From NCBI GenBank assembly GCA_944350065.1, contig CALVOD010000033.1, positions 1 to 11,594 of the forward strand: 11,594 nucleotides of DNA. The letters run 5' to 3'. Source of the DNA: an uncultured Clostridia bacterium (GTDB lineage: Bacteria > Bacillota > Clostridia > Christensenellales > DTU072). The notes below the pieces were generated by a model, which made no database searches, had not been told where the DNA came from, and worked only from the letters and a program-made list of their open reading frames with translations. The first letter of the stretch is position 1. Every line of letters begins with the position of its first letter. Shown here piece after piece: positions 7,805 to 11,594 of the stretch. Made by a program: the position numbers and the translations under genes.

Positions 7805-7820
7805 GTATAATATTTAGTAA

Positions 7821-7849
7821 TTGACTACGCCGCCGAAATGGTATAGAAT
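7821..7849 (+). promoter_or_regulatory. Promoter of the GH32-like gene
   Basis: -35 TTGACT (7821-7826), a 17-bp spacer and -10 TAGAAT (7844-7849): close to the sigma-70/sigma-A consensus in sequence and exact in spacing. Transcription would start near 7856, giving a leader of only about 10 nt before the GTG at 7866, with the ribosome site GAGGTGA (7856-7862) at its very 5' end. It stands back to back with the GH2-like promoter; the two -35 boxes are 16 bp apart. Confidence -1.
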
Positions 7850-7865
7850 AAACGAGAGGTGAAAT

Positions 7866-9056
7866 GTGGAACGCATAAGAAAAACAGGAGGGAGAGCGGC
7901 TCCCGAAACATATTCCGAGATACCGGGTTTTGCGACGGCGCAGGGCTTCGGGCTCGTGTATTCCGAAGGTCTTTTCCGCTTGTTCGTCACCGTTAAACGC
8001 GGCTTGTATACGGACGTCGCGCAATACGTATCCGACGATCTGCGCTCATGGCGACGGATAGGAGACGCCGTGCGCGGAGAGAGCGGGATAGATTCCGTTT
8101 CCGCGGTCATAAGAAACGGTAAAATTTTTCTCGTTTACGTTTGCGGTCTGTTCGCTAAGTGTAAGCTCGCACAGTCTCGCGACGGCGAAAACTTCGACGT
8201 CTATCCCGTAGCGGTTATTCCCAAGGGCGCGCCGCGCGGCGCGAAACTTACTTATTCAGGCGGCTCCTTCTATCTCACCGGAAATTCCTCAAACGGAGAA
8301 ATAACGGCGTTCAGGTCTCCGAATTGCATAGTATGGGAACCGCATAATATCAAACTCGAAGGATTCGAAGGCGAGGCGGAATATCCCAATTTCATCGGGA
8401 CGACCGACGGGTGCTATATGTTCTACGCGCGCGGCGGCAAAGAATATTGCGTGCGCGGCAAGCTCGACGCGGTAGGCGGAGTATTCTCCTGCGAGGGCGC
8501 GGGCGGCTTTTACGATTACGCTTTCCCGACGCGCTCGATAATGCTCGGACCGGACAGACCGATGCTTTACGCGCGGTTCGGCGACAACGTCGTTTTCAGA
8601 GATATCGTCGCGGGAGAGAAAGGTTTTGCGTTGCGCGCGCCGCTGACTCTGCTCGAGGCGCGCAAATATACGGGCGGGAAAAGCGACGTCGAAGTAGCGG
8701 AGTGCTTCGAGCCGGAGTCTGCTCCGCAGGGCGATTGCGCTTACGCGTTCGGCGTCATGCTTTCGGCGGCAAAGAAATTCGAAGCGGTTTTCGCTTCCCG
8801 TTCGGGAGCGCTCGCCGTAGGGCTCGACGCAGAGAAAGCCGTAGTTTACTGCAAATGCGGCGACAAATACGCCGAATTTCCTTTCGGCGAGAACAAATTG
8901 CGTTTCGACGCGGTTTTGAGGAACGGATACTCGGAGGTTTTCCTCGCGGACGGAAAGTTCGCGTTGACCTTGCCCGCTTTGGCGGGAGGCGAAAGGTCGG
9001 TTTCGGTGAGCGCGGACGGGCTTGCCTATCTCGACTATTCCTGTTATTCCGTTTAA
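7866..9056 (+). CDS. GH32-fold protein lacking nucleophile and RDP aspartates
   Basis: Resembles glycoside hydrolase family 32 (invertase, levanase, fructosidase): a five-bladed propeller plus C-terminal beta-sandwich. Supporting matches are GLVYSEGLFRLF (29-40; family NGLvYxdGxYHLFY), VSDDLRSWRRIGDAV (55-69), IDSVSAVIRNGKIFLVYVCG (75-94; family SGSAVxxxGxxxlxYTG), and the sandwich signature SEVFLADGKFALT (356-368; family xEvFxndGexxlT). Catalytic positions differ. NDPNG reads AQGFG, putting Gln26 at the nucleophile Asp; RDP reads R124-G-A; the acid/base motif ECP reads E172-Y-P, so only that Glu remains. At 396 residues it is shorter than usual (about 450-500). There is no signal peptide. 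GTG 7866 is the start: an ATG two bases earlier is in another frame and stops at once, and GAGGTGA lies 3 nt upstream. It is divergent from the GH2-like gene. It is probably non-hydrolytic on fructans; the alignment is by eye. Confidence -1.
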   Translation: MERIRKTGGRAAPETYSEIPGFATAQGFGLVYSEGLFRLFVTVKRGLYTDVAQYVSDDLRSWRRIGDAVRGESGIDSVSAVIRNGKIFLVYVCGLFAKCKLAQSRDGENFDVYPVAVIPKGAPRGAKLTYSGGSFYLTGNSSNGEITAFRSPNCIVWEPHNIKLEGFEGEAEYPNFIGTTDGCYMFYARGGKEYCVRGKLDAVGGVFSCEGAGGFYDYAFPTRSIMLGPDRPMLYARFGDNVVFRDIVAGEKGFALRAPLTLLEARKYTGGKSDVEVAECFEPESAPQGDCAYAFGVMLSAAKKFEAVFASRSGALAVGLDAEKAVVYCKCGDKYAEFPFGENKLRFDAVLRNGYSEVFLADGKFALTLPALAGGERSVSVSADGLAYLDYSCYSV

Positions 9057-9082
9057 TTGCGATTAACCCTCGTAAGAGGTTA

Positions 9083-9095
9083 CGGGCTTTGCCCG
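9083..9095 (+). other. Small GC hairpin just before a ribosome binding site
   Basis: CGGGC and GCCCG pair around a TTT loop, ending 1 nt before the GGAGGT ribosome site (9097-9102) of the HD-domain gene. No T-run follows, so it is not a terminator. It could shield or set off the ribosome site; no regulation is shown by sequence alone. Confidence -1.
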
Positions 9096-9107
9096 CGGAG
9101 GTACCGT

Positions 9108-9686
9108 ATGAGTTTCAAAGAGGCTTTCATCGAGATTTACGAGAGAGAGATAACCCGCGAAGGCAGCACGAAATTACTCGATTATATCAAGTCGAGCGAT
9201 TTTTTCGACGCTCCCGCTTCCACTAAATTCCATCTGGCGCGCAAAGGAGGACTTTGCGAGCACAGCCTAAACGTCTATTATCGCCTGAAAGAGCTCGTCG
9301 AACGCGAAAAAGCGGAATGGTCGGAGCGCATTACTCCCGAAACGGTGGCGATTTGCGGACTGTTGCACGATTTGTGTAAGATAGACCTCTACGCCGTGGA
9401 TTACCGCAATCAGAAGCAGCCCGACGGCTCCTGGGAAAAGGTTCCGTATTATACCACCGACGAGAAACTCCCTTACGGACACGGCGAAAAATCAGTCTAT
9501 ATAATTAACGGCTTCATGCGTCTCACGAGAGAGGAGGCGCTCGCCATCAACTGGCACATGGGCAGTTTCGACGAGCGCAACAGGAGTGGCGGATACACGA
9601 TGTCCAACGCCTATTCCAAATTTCCGTTTTGCGCGCTCGTGCACGCGGCGGATCTGCTCGCCACCTATCTCGACGAAAACGATTGA
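9108..9686 (+). CDS. HD-domain phosphohydrolase
   Basis: A 192-residue cytoplasmic protein of the HD superfamily, metal-dependent phosphohydrolases acting on nucleotides or nucleic acids. Metal-binding candidates appear in the right order: His52 (CEHSLNVYYRL), His87-Asp88 (LLHDLCKID), His125 (YGHGEKS), His150 (WHMGSFD) and Asp182 (HAADLLATYL). The pattern resembles small stand-alone HD proteins and the HD domain of YhaM-type exoribonucleases, but no nucleic-acid-binding domain is attached, so the substrate is open. The frame could begin at TTG 9057, but the ATG at 9108 has GGAGGT at 5-nt spacing and begins the recognisable part (MSFKEAF). It lies 51 bp after the GH32-like stop with no clear terminator between, so read-through from the GH32-like promoter is possible. 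It is probably unrelated in function to the sugar genes. Confidence -1.
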   Translation: MSFKEAFIEIYEREITREGSTKLLDYIKSSDFFDAPASTKFHLARKGGLCEHSLNVYYRLKELVEREKAEWSERITPETVAICGLLHDLCKIDLYAVDYRNQKQPDGSWEKVPYYTTDEKLPYGHGEKSVYIINGFMRLTREEALAINWHMGSFDERNRSGGYTMSNAYSKFPFCALVHAADLLATYLDEND

Positions 9687-9720
9687 GCGCGGCGAGGCTA
9701 CCGAATAATTTTTACGACTT

Positions 9721-9737
9721 ACGGCGCGTTGCGCCGT
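9721..9737 (+). other. Intergenic GC hairpin upstream of ppa
   Basis: ACGGCGC and GCGCCGT form a perfect 7-bp stem with a GTT loop, between the HD gene stop (9686) and the pyrophosphatase ribosome site (9757). Only three T residues run on from it, so it would be a weak terminator at best. It may also be a leader or processing structure. Confidence -1.
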
Positions 9738-9771
9738 TTAAACGAGAATTCGACACAAGGAGAAATGTTTT

Positions 9772-10302
9772 ATGAATATTTGGCACGACGTCAGACCCGA
9801 AAGAATTACGCCGGACGATTTCCTCACCGTAATAGAGATTTCCGAAGGCAGCAAAAACAAGTACGAACTCGATAAAGAAACGGGATTTCTGATACTCGAC
9901 AGGGTGTTGTATACGTCCACTCATTATCCCGCCAACTACGGATTCATACCGCGCACGTACAGCGAAGACCTCGACCCGCTCGACGTGCTCGTGATATGCA
10001 GCGAAACCGTGCGCCCGCTCGCGCTTTGCCGTTGCTATCCCGTCGGTATGATAACGATGATAGACGATGGTTACGTCGATTCGAAAGTAGTGGCGATACC
10101 TTTTAAGGATCCGAGCTGGAACAATTATAAGGACATTTCGGAATTTCCGGCGCACATCATGGAAGAAATAAGCCATTTCTTCACCGTATATAAATCTCTC
10201 GAAGGCAAGCAGACGGCGGTGGTCAAAGTGGAGAACGCCGAAGTAGCCAAGCGCACGATACGCGAGGCGATGAAAGCCTACGACGAAAAGTTCGGTAAAT
10301 AA
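9772..10302 (+). CDS. ppa: Inorganic pyrophosphatase, family I
   Basis: Soluble cytoplasmic enzyme that hydrolyses pyrophosphate to two phosphates, pulling biosynthetic reactions forward. The 176 residues match the bacterial family I length. The signature D66-L-D68-P-L-D71 is intact. Aligned by eye with the E. coli enzyme, the active-site set is complete: Glu22, Lys30, Glu32, Arg44, Tyr56 (in ANYGFIP), Asp66, Asp68, Asp71, Asp98, Asp103, Lys105, Tyr140 and Lys141. This excludes the unrelated Mn-dependent family II type common in many Bacillota. AAGGAGA at 9757-9763 sits 8 nt before the ATG; another ATG at 9765 is out of frame. It is on the same strand as the HD gene 85 bp upstream and may be co-transcribed with it. 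Confidence -1.
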   Translation: MNIWHDVRPERITPDDFLTVIEISEGSKNKYELDKETGFLILDRVLYTSTHYPANYGFIPRTYSEDLDPLDVLVICSETVRPLALCRCYPVGMITMIDDGYVDSKVVAIPFKDPSWNNYKDISEFPAHIMEEISHFFTVYKSLEGKQTAVVKVENAEVAKRTIREAMKAYDEKFGK

Positions 10303-10345
10303 TAAAGCATTTTTACCGATATCCGAAGCTAACATTCACGGCGGC

Positions 10346-10375
10346 TTCAAACAAAATTCATATTATTGCTATATA
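10346..10375 (+). promoter_or_regulatory. Possible promoter of the S1C protease gene
   Basis: TTCAAA (10346-10351) and TATATA (10370-10375), 18 bp apart, with TG one base before the -10 (TGCTATATA, extended -10). The region is AT-rich and lies between ppa and the protease gene. The match is moderate and other -10-like AT stretches follow, so this is tentative. The leader would be about 47 nt and would include the GC hairpin at 10398-10415. Confidence -1.
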
Positions 10376-10397
10376 GTGGTAATATTAAAATTATCGT

Positions 10398-10415
10398 CCG
10401 CGCGCAGTCGCGCGG
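10398..10415 (+). other. GC hairpin in the leader of the protease gene
   Basis: CCGCGCG and CGCGCGG form a perfect 7-bp stem with a CAGT loop. It ends 3 nt before the AAGAGG ribosome site (10419-10424), in an otherwise AT-rich leader. The same arms, with an AACAT loop, occur at 6010-6028 in the tail of the sugar kinase gene. There is no T-run, so it is not a terminator. Confidence -1.
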
Positions 10416-10428
10416 CGCAAGAGGTAAA

Positions 10429-11594
10429 ATGTACGACAAGAACAGGTATTCGTACGAAGTCAGATCGAGGGTTCCTCGCGTAGTGGTTCCCGTCAAATCG
10501 CGCACGTCGCCGTTTCTGGTATTTTTGGCGGTGATAGTGGCTTTGGGCGCGCTCGTGGGCAGCGGTTTTCTCGGCGCGCGTTTGGCGTACGAAAAGTTCA
10601 GCGCCGCCATCGAAAACGAAACCACAACCGTCGTCTACCGGGACGTGACCGACAGATCGGAGAATACCGCTAACCTCGGAGTGACGGGAGAAAAACTTAC
10701 TTCCGAACAGGTTACCGCGCTCGCGAAGCAGAGCGTGGTGGAAGTGGTTACCGAATCGGTATCCTACGGTAACGGTATTTTCGGCGGCACCTACATAACG
10801 AGCGGAGCGGGCTCCGGCGTCATCATCAGCGGCAGCGGGCACATAATCACCAACTACCACGTCATCGAAGGAACGGACGCGGAAAATATCACCGTCACGC
10901 TTTACGACGGACAGAGCTTTAAGGCGGAATGGGTACGCGGAGACGCTGTTACGGATACCGCAATCATCAAAATCAATGCGGAAACGGCTAACGCCGCCGT
11001 GATAGGAAGGTCGGATACCGTGCAGGCGGGACAGGACGTCATAGCCATAGGCAACCCGCTCGGCAAGCTCGGCGGAAGCGTGACCAAAGGCGTTATTTCC
11101 GCAGTGAACAGAGAGATAACCGTCGATTCTCAAACGATGACTCTTTTGCAGATAGACGCTTCCGTGAACCCCGGTAATTCGGGCGGCGGGCTTTTCAATA
11201 TGTACGGCGCGCTCATAGGGATCGTCAATGCGAAAAGCATTGCCGAAGACGTCGAGGGGATAGGCTTCGCTATTCCGATAGACACGGCTTATTCCGTGGC
11301 GGAGGACCTTATGTCGCTCGGCTACGTCGACGGCAGGGTGGATACGGCGATATTCGAATTCCGCGAAATCAAAATGCCCACCATTTCCCTTCCCAACGTG
11401 GGGCTTTATCTCAAGAGCAGTAAGGTTTCGACCGATATTCCGGTGGGCGCGTACATAGTCAGCGTGGACGGCGTGCAGGTCAAGACGGTAGCGGAATGGA
11501 AGGGCGTTCTCAATAAAAAACAACCCAAAGCCACCGTCGAAATAGTTTACAATTACGGTTCGCAGCAGCGCGTCGCGACGCTTACGCTTACGCA
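10429..11594 (+). CDS. Membrane-anchored trypsin-like serine protease, S1C/HtrA family (3' truncated)
   Basis: HtrA/DegP-type protease for quality control of misfolded envelope proteins, anchored with its active site outside the cell. Of the 388 codons visible, residues 1-27 form a basic cytosolic tail, 28-50 a single membrane helix, 51-100 a linker, and about 100-300 the chymotrypsin-like domain. The catalytic triad is intact: His144 (TNYHVI), Asp176 (VTDTAIIKI) and Ser251 (NPGNSGGGLF). AIGNPLG (206-212) and GIGFAIPID (277-285) are also typical. A short PDZ-like domain starts near 320, with IVSVDGVQV at 343-351, but the usual GLxxGDxI loop reads DIPVGAYI. The window ends within or just after it (last codons TLTLT), with no stop reached. 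AAGAGG lies 4 nt before the ATG. The antisense frame at 10369-11523 is a shadow. Confidence -1.
   Translation, partial: MYDKNRYSYEVRSRVPRVVVPVKSRTSPFLVFLAVIVALGALVGSGFLGARLAYEKFSAAIENETTTVVYRDVTDRSENTANLGVTGEKLTSEQVTALAKQSVVEVVTESVSYGNGIFGGTYITSGAGSGVIISGSGHIITNYHVIEGTDAENITVTLYDGQSFKAEWVRGDAVTDTAIIKINAETANAAVIGRSDTVQAGQDVIAIGNPLGKLGGSVTKGVISAVNREITVDSQTMTLLQIDASVNPGNSGGGLFNMYGALIGIVNAKSIAEDVEGIGFAIPIDTAYSVAEDLMSLGYVDGRVDTAIFEFREIKMPTISLPNVGLYLKSSKVSTDIPVGAYIVSVDGVQVKTVAEWKGVLNKKQPKATVEIVYNYGSQQRVATLTLT

Noticed and set aside
7806..7811. Extra TATAAT on the plus strand in the GH2/GH32 gap
   Set aside because: No -35 at a suitable distance, while TTGACT-N17-TAGAAT just downstream is a much better promoter.
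7770..8024. 85-residue N-terminal extension of the GH2-like frame up to an ATG at 8024
   Set aside because: It would cross both promoters and overlap the divergent GH32-like gene. The extension (rich in Arg and Ser, no domain) does not look like protein, and GH2 similarity begins after Met at 7769.
9057..9107. Upstream TTG start for the HD-domain protein
   Set aside because: It directly abuts the GH32-like stop, has no ribosome site of its own, and the added residues cover the hairpin and GGAGGT site of the ATG at 9108.
10369..11523. 384-codon open frame on the minus strand
   Set aside because: It lies exactly antisense to the S1C protease, which has an intact catalytic triad. The translation shows no recognisable domain and is typical of a shadow frame from codon bias.
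1..11594. CRISPR array, tRNA/rRNA gene, insertion sequence or phage module
   Set aside because: No spaced direct repeats, no cloverleaf with a tRNA-like 3' end, no transposase or phage-like protein found on either strand.

Overview
The window looks like chromosomal DNA from a bacterium of the Bacillota, probably an uncultured Clostridia-like gut lineage. This is inferred from the gene families (an Exp7-type P-type ATPase, a glycoside hydrolase family 4 enzyme, a membrane-anchored S1C protease with a short cytosolic tail) and from strong GGAGG-type ribosome binding sites. No sequence search was possible, so the lineage is a guess. I see no tRNA, rRNA, CRISPR array, insertion sequence or phage gene.

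Layout. Positions 1-2178 (+) hold the 3' part of a cation-transporting P-type ATPase, cut off by the window edge. It ends at a bidirectional terminator (2251-2276) shared with a convergent sialidase-family gene (2335-3603, -). A 143-bp divergent region separates the sialidase from a two-gene, translationally coupled operon (3747-6034, +): an NAD-dependent GH4 phospho-glycosidase and a PfkB-type sugar kinase. A stem-loop with a delayed T-run follows. Converging on it is a GH2-fold protein (6126-7769, -). Its start faces, across 96 bp, a GH32-fold protein (7866-9056, +). The + strand then carries an HD-domain phosphohydrolase (9108-9686), a family I inorganic pyrophosphatase (9772-10302) and a trypsin-like S1C/HtrA protease (10429 to the window end, truncated).

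How it fits together. The middle of the window is a carbohydrate region: cytoplasmic sialidase-like enzyme, GH4, sugar kinase, GH2-like and GH32-like proteins. None of the five shows an obvious signal peptide, so the group probably acts on imported oligosaccharides or their phosphates. The flanking genes (ATPase, HD protein, pyrophosphatase, protease) look like housekeeping.

The most unusual part is the divergent GH2-like/GH32-like pair. By eye alignment to family motifs, both proteins keep the family fold but have lost key catalytic carboxylates. GH2-like has Asp in place of the acid/base Glu and no Glu at the nucleophile site. GH32-like has Gln at the nucleophile site and Gly at the RDP Asp. 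The two genes share a compact bidirectional promoter with an inverted repeat. One promoter predicts a leaderless mRNA and the other a leader of about 10 nt. A paired set of catalytically altered sugar-binding proteins, or enzymes with changed chemistry, is the best candidate here for something undescribed.
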